A stretch of DNA of 64,000 nt. Source: Prevotella heparinolytica. GTDB taxonomy: Bacteria > Bacteroidota > Bacteroidia > Bacteroidales > Bacteroidaceae. Numbering within the stretch: position 1 is the first letter of the stretch; every line of letters begins with the position of its first letter. This document shows, piece by piece, positions 1 through 6,804 of the stretch. Under the pieces are notes generated by a model. That model was not told where the DNA came from and searched no databases. It saw nothing but the letters and a program-made list of their open reading frames with translations. Made by a program: the position numbers and the translations under genes. Where the stretch lies: positions 1 to 64,000 of the forward strand of contig NZ_SLXB01000017.1 of the NCBI RefSeq assembly GCF_004342845.1, written 5' to 3'.

Positions 1-113
1 CCCTGACGGAAATAGACGCGCACGGAGTCCGTGCCGCCGCGGAAGTCGGATTCCTGCCCCCGGGAATGCCCGAGGGAAAGCAGGAAAAGCAGGAGGAGGA
101 AGGGTCTTTTCAT
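1..113 (-). CDS. OmpA/DUF3575-like surface protein, N-terminus only
   Basis: Only the first 37 or so codons are in the window; the gene runs off the left edge. The start is ATG at 113 on the minus strand. The visible protein has a Lys-Arg N-terminus and a leucine-rich signal peptide ending near a Gly-Gln, followed by a mature segment with the pattern DSVRVYFRQG. That pattern is familiar from DUF3575/OmpA-like proteins that sit next to a tyrosine recombinase in Bacteroides fimbria-type loci, but so little is visible that the family call is tentative. The 5' leader is about 140 bp to the nearest palindrome at 253-275, and I see no leftward Bacteroides promoter in it. The gene is the natural target of the invertible promoter described at 253-516. 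Confidence 0.5.
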   Translation of the reverse strand, partial: MKRPFLLLLFLLSLGHSRGQESDFRGGTDSVRVYFRQ

Positions 114-252
114 TGCCTGTGAATAAGGGTTATACATCTTTTTCATCTCTCGGACGGATAACCGTACCGGCTGTCCGTCCGCCCGCCCGGCCGCTTGTCC
201 GGGGACCTGTCATGGCCTTGTCGGAGCGGCTTCGGGCAGGTGTTCCGGGAGT

Positions 253-275
253 CACACCTCTTGGCAAGAGGTGTG
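253..275. repeat. 23-bp palindromic recombination-type site, left copy
   Basis: Perfect 11-bp arms CACACCTCTTG / CAAGAGGTGTG around a single central G (position 264). The copy at 494-516 is its exact reverse complement because its central base is C. The flanks do not extend the inverted repeat. Confidence 0.85.
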
Positions 276-441
276 GGGGACGGGAAAAGGCATGAGGAAA
301 TTTCCACTCGGGGGAAAGGAAAGGAAAGGCGGGACGGCCGGCAGGTTCCGGCCTCTTGCGGCAGGAGGGCCGGACATGGGGTTGTAAACATCACGGTGCA
401 GTCGTTTGCACGGGGCGGGGATGCATTTTTTCTTACAAATA

Positions 442-473
442 TTTGTATATATTAAATAAAAGCCTTTTATTTG
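442..473 (+). promoter_or_regulatory. Bacteroides promoter inside invertible segment
   Basis: The -33 element TTTG is at 442-445, followed by a 20-nt spacer and the -7 element TTTATTTG at 466-473 (7 of 8 to TAnnTTTG). Expected start is near 480. In this orientation it points at the recombinase terminus rather than at a coding start. Confidence 0.65.
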
Positions 474-493
474 CAGGCAGTTACGGGAGGGGG

Positions 494-516
494 CACACCT
501 CTTGCCAAGAGGTGTG
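494..516. repeat. 23-bp palindromic recombination-type site, right copy
   Basis: Arms identical to the left copy, central base C at 505. In a tyrosine-recombinase reaction the asymmetric central base would favour inversion over deletion between the two sites. Confidence 0.85.
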
Positions 517-566
517 GAAAGGGGGTTCTCTTTCATGGCGGATCCCCCGGGATATGGCAATTCCTT

Positions 567-1664
567 TCAGGACGGGAAAACCTCTTCCAGCAGTTTGCGG
601 TTGGCCGACGCCGGCCGCGTGTCGTTTATCTCCCCGATGTATATGAGGGTCGTCTTGGTGTCGGTATGCCCCAATGCCTTGGAGATGACGGGCAGGTCGA
701 CGTTCCCCTCGTAGGCGATGCTCGCCCAGGAGTGGCGGGCGACGTAGGAGGTCAGGTTCACCGCTATTCCCGCCTCACGGGCAAGGGTCTTGAGCGCGCG
801 GTTGTAGCGGTTCAGCGCCGAGGAGTAGGAGACTTCCGCAGGATTTCCGAGTTTCGTCCCGCCTCTCGTCCTGCCTTTACCGCCGTCTTTCCCCTTATCC
901 TTTCCACCGCCTTTCGTCCGGTCTTTCTCACCGCCTTTCATCTTATATAATATGGGAAAGAGGTAGTCCGACTCCCGCGTCGCATACTTGTCCAGTATGT
1001 CGAGCATGCAGGGTTCCAGCGTCACCCTGACCTGCCGGCCGGTCTTGCGCCGCCGGTAGGTAAGCACCCCGTCCCTGACCTGTGGGCGCCGGAGGCCGGC
1101 CAGGTCCGCGAAGGGCATGCCCATGGCGTAGAACGAGAAGAGAAAGAAGTCTAAGGCCGCAGCCTCCACGGCTGCCCGCTTCCTCCCGGTTTCCCCGGCC
1201 TCTGCCCCGCCTCCTGCGGGGGAGAGGCTTTTGAGCCTGCGCAACTCCCCTGTGGTGATGCCGCGCTTCACCGTGGGAGAGTTGCCCGTGAACACGCCCT
1301 TGAAGGGCTTCCTGTCCTTCACGAGCCGCTTCGAGGCAGCTTTGTTGTGGATGGCGCGCAGCGAGCGCATGTAGCAGGAGGAGGTGTTGGGACATACGCC
1401 ACGATCCTGCAGCCACCGCTCGTAGCGGCGCACATTGTCGGCGTTGAGCGCCGATACGGGGACATCTGTGTTGCCGCAGAAGCGGATGAAGGAGCGCACT
1501 GCCGTACGGTAATTTTCCGCCGTGGAACGACTTACGCCACGGGGTGCCTGCTCGGCACAAACGGAAAGCATCGGAACCGGCTTCCGTTTTTTCCCGGCAG
1601 GTTGCTCTATGCCGGGCTCAATTGTATGGCCCGCCTGCCTAAAACTTGGTAAAAAATAGATCAT
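567..1664 (-). CDS. Tyrosine recombinase (phage integrase family)
   Basis: 365 residues from the longest start. An N-terminal SAM-like core-binding region (about residues 45-125) precedes a catalytic domain. The C-terminal boxes are clear: ARHSWAS with Arg310 and His311, LGHTD with His333, and nucleophile Tyr342 in TTLIYIG. The position where most family members carry the first catalytic Arg reads FYAMGMPFADL and has no Arg. Loss of this residue is known in Bacteroides recombinases such as IntDOT. The first 31 residues look unlike the family, so Met32 (position 1571) may be the true start. The gene probably acts on the palindromes at 253 and 494, which flank a promoter for the next gene downstream. 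It could also be an integrase for the adjacent accessory segment. Confidence 0.85.
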   Translation of the reverse strand: MIYFLPSFRQAGHTIEPGIEQPAGKKRKPVPMLSVCAEQAPRGVSRSTAENYRTAVRSFIRFCGNTDVPVSALNADNVRRYERWLQDRGVCPNTSSCYMRSLRAIHNKAASKRLVKDRKPFKGVFTGNSPTVKRGITTGELRRLKSLSPAGGGAEAGETGRKRAAVEAAALDFFLFSFYAMGMPFADLAGLRRPQVRDGVLTYRRRKTGRQVRVTLEPCMLDILDKYATRESDYLFPILYKMKGGEKDRTKGGGKDKGKDGGKGRTRGGTKLGNPAEVSYSSALNRYNRALKTLAREAGIAVNLTSYVARHSWASIAYEGNVDLPVISKALGHTDTKTTLIYIGEINDTRPASANRKLLEEVFPS

Positions 1665-1677
1665 CTCTCGATTGGTT

Positions 1678-1756
1678 TAAGTGATTATGCAGACAAAAAT
1701 AAACGTTTCCCTTACACGGGCGATATGCAACAGCGAAAGTGAGTGTGAGCTTTCGG
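1678..1756. repeat. 79-bp direct repeat, copy 1
   Basis: Identical over 79 bp to 3337-3415 and in the same orientation, with a 1659-bp offset. It lies directly upstream of the recombinase. On the minus strand it carries a perfect -7 element, TATTTTTG (1694-1701), but no TTTG at the right distance. The pair brackets the AraC remnant and the Abi_2 gene. Confidence 0.9.
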
Positions 1757-1936
1757 AAACCGAGGCGGCGCGAGATTTCCTGAACAGTGGCGGCCGAATA
1801 GGCCGGTTCACGCTTCATACGCAGTGTGATTTCGCGCCCGATGTACCGGCTGGTGGAGAGGCCGACAGTGGCGGTCGAGCAATGACGTGAAACGCAGCAA
1901 CACCTCCCGATGGCGGGGGTTGAGTTTCTCAGTCTC
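1757..1936 (-). pseudogene. Decayed AraC-family regulator fragment
   Basis: Reading leftward, one frame gives a stretch like the linker and first helix of a Bacteroides AraC domain (NPRHREVLLRFTSLLDRH) and then runs to a stop. A second frame then continues with a helix-turn-helix-like piece (STSRYIGREI) and the typical second recognition region (TVQEISRRLGF). The pieces are out of frame and shorter than a real AraC domain. The fragment is cut at the edge of the 79-bp repeat, where the usual residues after LGF should be. I read it as the 3' part of an AraC-type gene broken by a frameshift, an internal deletion and the repeat junction. The family assignment is by motif only. Confidence 0.45.
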
Positions 1937-2056
1937 GTCGATAGGAAGGGGGCATCGAGAAAGCGAACCGCTGCATCGTCTGTCTCGGCGCGATCTGTTA
2001 TTCTGTTGGCCGGTATCTGCATATCAACCAAAGTCTAACTTATCTGCTTCGTCTTG

Positions 2057-2962
2057 TCAAACAGCAGGTATATCCCACAAAGGTTCTGCCTCCCAACCAT
2101 CAGGAAAGCCCATTGCGTTCATGTCTATGGATGGGTAAGCAGACAGCAAGGCATCAATCTTAGCCTTCATGTCGTTATTCGGTGAAATGATATTTAAAAA
2201 GTACTTGATGATACAAAGGCTGAAATAGGCTTTCTTCTGATTGACAGGAATCGTTATCCAGAGACGCGCCATACGCCGTTGAGTCAGAACCCTCAGAGCA
2301 AAGGTACGGTTCCAAACGCGAGCATGATGACCGCAATTATTTCTGGCAACAGTGATAATCGTCATCCATGAGTTAAAGACAGGCACTCCCAAGGCGAACT
2401 CTTGTGCTATCTTCTTTCGGATTTGGTTACTCTTGATATTGTCGTATATCTTAGTCAGAACGCCCAAGGGAAGTATCTCTACCAGCATCCAAGCCGGCGG
2501 ATACGGGTCGGAATAAGCGTTGCGGAAATGCTCAATGAAATCCTCACGAGACTTGGTCAGTTCTACATCTATTAGCTGTTTTGTCTTGGCAAAAGTATTG
2601 GCATCATAAAAGCATGATGGGTCTGTCATCCAAAACGGGTTGCCCGTCTCACGACTTGTGATGTTGACAATGGCACTACGGACGGCAATCTCTATCTTTT
2701 CAATCTCATTGAACATCAGTAGTCGCAGATGCCTGTCAAAACGGTACATGTCCAACGCCTGATTAAACGCAGCACCGGGTTTGAACAAATGTTGCTCCTT
2801 CGGTGTGGCCAAAAGGGGGTAGAGGTATGCACTGAACCTGTAATAACCAATGTGGCGGAGATAGTTTTCCGCCCGTGCTATATTCTCAACGTGGAGACCA
2901 CGCGATTGTAGCAATGCCACCAACCGGCTTGGCGATGAGTATGTCTTTGTATAATGTGCCAT
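2057..2962 (-). CDS. Abi_2 family abortive-infection protein
   Basis: 301 residues, normal for the Abi_2 (AbiD/AbiF-like) family. The N-terminal signature region LRHIGYYRFSAYLYPL is at about residues 35-50, followed by FDRHLRLLMFNEIEKIEIAVRS-type helices near 75-97. Arg207 and His212 form an R-x4-H motif, the catalytic signature of HEPN-fold RNases to which Abi_2 proteins are related. No membrane segments or signal peptide are seen. Known members protect cells from phage through abortive infection; an RNase activity here is inferred from the motif. It is a single gene with its own promoter at 3025-3056 and lies between two 79-bp direct repeats, so it behaves as a small mobile defence cargo. 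Confidence 0.85.
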   Translation of the reverse strand: MAHYTKTYSSPSRLVALLQSRGLHVENIARAENYLRHIGYYRFSAYLYPLLATPKEQHLFKPGAAFNQALDMYRFDRHLRLLMFNEIEKIEIAVRSAIVNITSRETGNPFWMTDPSCFYDANTFAKTKQLIDVELTKSREDFIEHFRNAYSDPYPPAWMLVEILPLGVLTKIYDNIKSNQIRKKIAQEFALGVPVFNSWMTIITVARNNCGHHARVWNRTFALRVLTQRRMARLWITIPVNQKKAYFSLCIIKYFLNIISPNNDMKAKIDALLSAYPSIDMNAMGFPDGWEAEPLWDIPAV

Positions 2963-2976
2963 AATAAAATAAAACG

Positions 2977-3014
2977 ACCCGCCGATTTAAGCATTGTAAA
3001 GAGGCTTGGCGGGT
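2977..3014 (-). promoter_or_regulatory. Leader hairpin of the Abi_2 gene
   Basis: Arms ACCCGCC (2977-2983) and GGCGGGT (3008-3014) pair as 7 bp around a 24-nt loop. The hairpin occupies the whole predicted untranslated leader and ends 14 nt before the start codon at 2962. It could limit translation of a toxic effector; that role is inferred. Confidence 0.4.
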
Positions 3015-3024
3015 TCTCGTGCGA

Positions 3025-3056
3025 CAAAAGTACTGCTTTTGTTTGAAACAGCCAAA
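3025..3056 (-). promoter_or_regulatory. Promoter of the Abi_2 gene
   Basis: On the minus strand TTTG (3053-3056), a 20-nt spacer and TACTTTTG (3025-3032) match the Bacteroides consensus fully. The predicted start near 3018 leaves a leader of about 55 nt. Confidence 0.75.
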
Positions 3057-3133
3057 CATTGTGGCAGAAAAAGAATAAAAGCAACCAAGCATCATTTTTG
3101 CCTCAAAGCGCCACCACGCCCTACCCCTGTTTT

Positions 3134-3243
3134 GACAGCTGCAATCCTTTGTCTTGACAGAGGCAAGTGTTCAAGCCGACAGACACAAGTCTCCGACGTG
3201 ACAGACACAAGTGTTTGAGCCGTCAGACTCAAGTGCCTGGCAA
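3134..3243. repeat. 22-bp-period tandem array A
   Basis: Five consecutive 22-bp units starting at 3134, 3156, 3178, 3200 and 3222. Units 2 to 5 share the core GACAGACACAAGTGTTTG; units 2 and 4 match at 18 of 22 positions and units 3 and 4 at 16 of 22. The reverse complement of the array at 60571-60702 has the same core. A 22-bp period cannot keep a reading frame, so the array is non-coding. Confidence 0.8.
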
Positions 3244-3268
3244 GGTAGTGGTAAACATCTGATAAACA

Positions 3269-3343
3269 ATGAGATTTGACTTAGAAAACAAGCCGTCGGG
3301 TGAGGTTATCGACCTGCTTCTTATCCCGAACTCAAGTAAGTGA
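3269..3343 (+). pseudogene. 5' fragment of an unidentified gene
   Basis: An ATG at 3269 opens a frame that reads MRFDLENKPSGEVIDLLLIP and then ends at a TGA inside the 79-bp repeat. The composition looks coding, and the frame is cut exactly where the repeat begins (3337). It is therefore probably the head of a gene interrupted by the repeat-bracketed insertion. I do not recognise the family, and the piece is too short to test. Confidence 0.3.
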
Positions 3344-3415
3344 TTATGCAGACAAAAATAAACGTTTCCCTTACACGGGCGATATGCAACAGCGAAAGTG
3401 AGTGTGAGCTTTCGG
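3337..3415. repeat. 79-bp direct repeat, copy 2
   Basis: Identical to 1678-1756. It lies just beyond the 3' end of the DUF4857 gene and marks the right edge of the AraC-remnant/Abi_2 segment. Confidence 0.9.
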
Positions 3416-3474
3416 CATCCATCGCCCTTTCAGGGAAACGTTGTATCTTATGGAGAACAAGCAAGCAGTGCTTG

Positions 3475-4509
3475 TCAGAAGAAGTGCGGCTTGACGTACT
3501 TATCCGTGTACGAGGTGAAGTGCAGTCCAGGCATCGGGCCGTCGGAGGTCGGGATGCGCATCGAGTCGATGAGCGAGAAGTCGTCGGCAGACAGCGCATA
3601 GTATTCTTCCGCCTCGGGCGTCACGACGCAAACCGTCCAGTCGAACATATTGCCGAAGATGGTGAGCTTGTCCGTCTCCGGATTGTAGGAGGGCAGTCCG
3701 GTCTTTATCACTTCGTAGGTCTTGTTCATCAATACGTAGAAGGAATGGTCGGCATCGGTGAGGTATCCCAGTGTCTTGCGGTCGGAGAACTCCGTGATGA
3801 AAAGGTATTTGACGTGCAGTCCTTCGGGCAGAGGAATGGAGCGCACGTAGGGGCGACCCCGTACCTGCTTCAAGTGGAACAGCTTACCCTCATCATCCAG
3901 AATGAGGTAGCCTTCGTCATATTCCTTCCGAGGGTTGGGATTGCCGGCTATGCGAGAGGCGGGGAAGCGGAAACCTTTCTTCACGAGCGCCTCCGTAAAC
4001 TTCGCGCTCTTCTCCCTGTCCAAACTGTTACTGTCCATCACTACGAACTCGATACCTTCCGAAGTGATACGGAATACGTCGTCAGGCATAGCCAAATCTA
4101 CCCGCTTCGACATACTCTCTAATAACGGATACAATGGGATAACGGCAGTATTGACTTCCGACGCCGATACGCGGAAGTTGAAGTTAGTACGTTGCACCTC
4201 GCGCGGTGTGACGGGCACCCCCTTCAGAGTGTCGGGGAAGCGCTCGTCGGCCATCAGTTGCCGGACGTAGAACAGGGGCAGGATGCTGTCTGTCTGTTCC
4301 TGCGTATAATTGTTGCCCGAGCGATCGCGCCGTATCATGCCGGTGGCCTCGTCGTAACCTATGGAGAGAAAGTCGCCTATCACGCAGCTGTATAGAGCGA
4401 AAGGCGTACGCGAAGGCTTAGAGGCGAAGAAAGTATAGCACCACGGCAGTTGCCAGAGTAACAACATCACTACTGTGAAGCACAAGAATAATTGACTAAA
4501 ACGTTTCAT
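3475..4509 (-). CDS. DUF4857 membrane-anchored protein
   Basis: 344 residues, last gene of an eight-gene leftward operon and 36 bp after the permease gene. One hydrophobic N-terminal segment (about residues 7-28) anchors a mostly periplasmic domain. The rest has the repeating short-strand character of a beta-rich protein, with segments such as GYLILDDEGKLFHLKQV and IFGNMFDWTV that resemble propeller-like blades. I recognise it as the Bacteroidales family DUF4857, which is seen next to ABC-2 type transporter genes. No catalytic residues are identifiable. From its place beside the ATPase and permease I infer an accessory role in that transporter. Confidence 0.75.
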   Translation of the reverse strand: MKRFSQLFLCFTVVMLLLWQLPWCYTFFASKPSRTPFALYSCVIGDFLSIGYDEATGMIRRDRSGNNYTQEQTDSILPLFYVRQLMADERFPDTLKGVPVTPREVQRTNFNFRVSASEVNTAVIPLYPLLESMSKRVDLAMPDDVFRITSEGIEFVVMDSNSLDREKSAKFTEALVKKGFRFPASRIAGNPNPRKEYDEGYLILDDEGKLFHLKQVRGRPYVRSIPLPEGLHVKYLFITEFSDRKTLGYLTDADHSFYVLMNKTYEVIKTGLPSYNPETDKLTIFGNMFDWTVCVVTPEAEEYYALSADDFSLIDSMRIPTSDGPMPGLHFTSYTDKYVKPHFF

Positions 4510-4545
4510 CTCTTTGTTATGCTTTAATGATTGAATGGGACGAGG

Positions 4546-5214
4546 TCAGTCTTGCCTGCCCGCCTTGAAGCGCAGGACGGAAATCCACGAGAGGCTGACG
4601 CACAGCAGGCTGTAGACGACAAGCCACGTCAGAAAGCCGTTGTATGCCTCGGGCTCGGAGGAGAGGAAGAAGATGCGTAGCAGCAACAGCGTCACCGCCA
4701 GATTGAACACCCGCCGTTTCCAGGTAGGCTCCAGGCACACCCATGCCGTGAGCGAATAGGCGCAGAGGCCGGCCACGTACCAAGTGGCGGCCGTCAACAG
4801 TATGCGCATGTACAGTTCGGGAGCCAGTATCCGTTGCAGATAGACGAACATCAGCAGGTAGTTCAGGAAGAAACAGGACGCCAATGCGGCCAATCCGTAA
4901 AGCAGCATGAGGTTCACCATCTTCAGTTGCGGATAGGGCAGGTGCAGTGTCAACTTCAGGCATTTGTGATACATTTCGGGGACGAACTGCACTAATGCCA
5001 GCAGTATGCCCGCCAACAGGGGGATGTATTGCAGCAAGTCCACGAAGATGGCATCACGCATCAGCATCACTTCCCATACGTGGGCGGCTCCTTTAAGTTC
5101 AGCCACACGGTTTATGCGCAGCATGGAATATCCGGCAAAGCCCGTGCTTACGGCAAAGGCCAGCAACAGATACCAGCGTGTTTTAATCCATTCTTTATAA
5201 AATATGGCGTTCAT
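4546..5214 (-). CDS. ABC-2 type transporter permease
   Basis: 222 residues with about six hydrophobic segments: one near residues 12-30, others around 55-75 and 95-130, a pair near 135-165, and one close to the C-terminus. The pattern and the FYKEWIKTRW start, an amphipathic helix before the first membrane segment, are typical of ABC-2 permeases. It lies 7 bp after the ATPase gene and before DUF4857, so the three should form one transporter. The substrate is not visible from sequence. It is short for an ABC-2 permease, which suggests it works as a homodimer or with DUF4857. Confidence 0.8.
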   Translation of the reverse strand: MNAIFYKEWIKTRWYLLLAFAVSTGFAGYSMLRINRVAELKGAAHVWEVMLMRDAIFVDLLQYIPLLAGILLALVQFVPEMYHKCLKLTLHLPYPQLKMVNLMLLYGLAALASCFFLNYLLMFVYLQRILAPELYMRILLTAATWYVAGLCAYSLTAWVCLEPTWKRRVFNLAVTLLLLRIFFLSSEPEAYNGFLTWLVVYSLLCVSLSWISVLRFKAGRQD

Positions 5215-5221
5215 TTCTTTC

Positions 5222-6109
5222 TTAATATTTCCCGGTGAGGCCGATGAAGGCGTCTTCCAGATTTACGGTTTCACATTTCAGTTGATTATAGGGCACTTGC
5301 AGGGAGGAGAATCGGTCTTCCACCTCTTGCGGAGTGAGGAACGAATATGTCTCCAGCGTGTTGCGTATGACGGCCGGATGATAAAAGTCCGCGTCCTTCG
5401 GCAGGGTGTAGCCCTCGGGCACGGTGCAGGTGTAGCGGCGTATCGTGTCGAGCAGTTCCCTGACGGGTTGCTGAATCAAGATGCTGCCGTAGTCCATGAT
5501 AATGCAGTCGTCTATCAGGCGTTCCATGTCTTGGATGATGTGCGAGGTCAGGAAGACGGTTTTGTTCTCCGAGCGGGCATAGTCGCGCAGGTAGTCCACG
5601 AAGAGGCGGCGATAGCCGGGATCGAGTCCCAGCGAGAAGTCGTCCAGTACCAGCAGCTCCGGATTCTGTGCCAAAATCAGACCCAGCGCCACTTGCGAGC
5701 GCTGTCCGCACGACATGCGCGAGATGCGCTGCTTGGGCGCCACTTTCAGCTTGTTCATCAGGTCGTAGTAGGCCTCCTTCCGCCACTGTCCCGGATAGAA
5801 GGCAGCGTAGAAGCGTTCTATCTCGCGGATGGTCATGAACTGGTATTGCACATGTCCCTCGATGAGCAATCCGATGTTTCGACGCAAGGCCGGCTCCAGC
5901 GTCCGAATGTCCTGTCCGAAGATGGAGCACCGGCCCGAACGGGGTGTCAGGTAACCGCTCAAGATGTTGATGGTGGTGGTTTTCCCTGTTCCGTTTTTCC
6001 CCAGCAGCCCCAATATGCGCCCTTGCGGGACGCTGAAGCTGAGATTCTCGTATATCAACCGTTTGCCGTAGTAGTGCGTCAGGTTATTGCATTCAATGAT
6101 ATTCCCCAT
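5222..6109 (-). CDS. ABC transporter ATP-binding protein
   Basis: 295 residues. Walker A GKNGTGKT is at 37-44, and the Walker B strand LLVLDD at 152-157 is followed by the D-loop GLD and an H-loop His in FLTSHI. Two key sites are unusual: the signature reads MSCGQ (132-136) instead of LSGGQ, and the residue after the Walker B Asp, normally the catalytic Glu, is Asp157. About 80 extra C-terminal residues resemble the regulatory tail of ABC-2 exporter ATPases. It should energise the permease encoded 7 bp downstream. The altered signature could lower ATPase activity but does not look like decay, because all other motifs are intact. Confidence 0.88.
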   Translation of the reverse strand: MGNIIECNNLTHYYGKRLIYENLSFSVPQGRILGLLGKNGTGKTTTINILSGYLTPRSGRCSIFGQDIRTLEPALRRNIGLLIEGHVQYQFMTIREIERFYAAFYPGQWRKEAYYDLMNKLKVAPKQRISRMSCGQRSQVALGLILAQNPELLVLDDFSLGLDPGYRRLFVDYLRDYARSENKTVFLTSHIIQDMERLIDDCIIMDYGSILIQQPVRELLDTIRRYTCTVPEGYTLPKDADFYHPAVIRNTLETYSFLTPQEVEDRFSSLQVPYNQLKCETVNLEDAFIGLTGKY

Positions 6110-6168
6110 TGATTTTTATAGTAAAGTTAGTGATGATGATCGGAGTCCGTCATCTTTTGTATACCCAA

Positions 6169-6804
6169 TCAAAGGAAGAGAAACAGCAGCGGTATCAATA
6201 TCCCCGCCGCCAACTCTATTCCTCCGCGTCCCCACAATCCTTTCGGGCCTTTCAGCATGATGAGGCCTGTCAGCGTGATGAGGATAAGTCCTCCCGCGAA
6301 CAAGTCGGAGAAGTGTGTCCACCAGCTTCCGGGGTTGTAGTGCAGCTTGGTCAGGGCGCTCAGCAACGGACGGCGTGTCAACTTCTCATACACCGCCCGG
6401 CTGTCGGCGAGGTTCACCACCAGATTGGAGCCTCCCTTCAGAAACACTTTCATCTCTCCCTCTTTGGGGAAGTAGTGCTTGGTGTAGTTTCCGTCTTCGC
6501 CTATGGGTTTCAGCAGCTTCAGCACATCTTCCTTGCGGATGCCGGCTTGCGGAGGGAGAGGTTCGGTCAGCCTGTATTCCTGTAGTTCTATCGAGTAATG
6601 AGGATTGAAGCTGCTGCGGTGGTTCATCGCAATGCCCGAAATGGCGTATATCAGCACCATCCCCGAGAAGAAGAACGACACGTCGCGGTGCACAAGGCGG
6701 CACCACTTGCGCAGAAGCGTGCCGGCCTTACCTTGTGTGCCACGTTGCCGCTCGTTCTTGACGTTCGGTATGCCTTCTTCCGTCGGCGACTTACTGAATC
6801 TCAT
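6169..6804 (-). CDS. PepSY-associated TM helix protein
   Basis: 211 residues. A membrane segment near 40-62 (FFFSGMVLIYAISGIAMNHR) is followed by a periplasmic PepSY-like domain at about 65-150. Two more hydrophobic segments follow (about 165-185 and 193-211). This is the layout of PepSY_TM proteins, some of which act as inner-membrane reductases in siderophore or heme uptake (for example the XusC-type proteins of Bacteroides). The start at 6804 overlaps the end of the upstream lipoprotein gene by 14 bp, so the two are probably translationally coupled. A role in reducing or releasing an imported metal complex is inferred from the family and from the TonB receptor in the same operon. Confidence 0.75.
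   Translation of the reverse strand: MRFSKSPTEEGIPNVKNERQRGTQGKAGTLLRKWCRLVHRDVSFFFSGMVLIYAISGIAMNHRSSFNPHYSIELQEYRLTEPLPPQAGIRKEDVLKLLKPIGEDGNYTKHYFPKEGEMKVFLKGGSNLVVNLADSRAVYEKLTRRPLLSALTKLHYNPGSWWTHFSDLFAGGLILITLTGLIMLKGPKGLWGRGGIELAAGILIPLLFLFL

Larger units (their letters stand above)
253..516. promoter_or_regulatory. Probable invertible promoter segment (OFF orientation)
   Basis: Two 23-bp palindromes in inverted orientation enclose 218 bp (276-493). The enclosed segment holds one good Bacteroides promoter (442-473) firing rightward, away from the surface-protein gene that starts at 113 and toward the 3' end of the recombinase. No leftward promoter is visible between 113 and 493. Inversion would place the promoter at about 296-327 facing the gene, giving a leader near 175 nt. 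A tyrosine recombinase lies directly beside the segment. This matches the known architecture of Bacteroides phase-variable promoters; that it actually inverts is inferred. Confidence 0.7.

Noticed and set aside
253..275. The palindrome as an intrinsic terminator
   Set aside because: It has no T-run on either strand, and a twin with inverted centre lies 241 bp away across a promoter, which fits recombination sites better.
3134..3243. Array A (and the other 22-bp arrays) as CRISPR
   Set aside because: There is no alternation of constant repeats and unrelated spacers, units are contiguous and diverged, and no cas genes are in the window.
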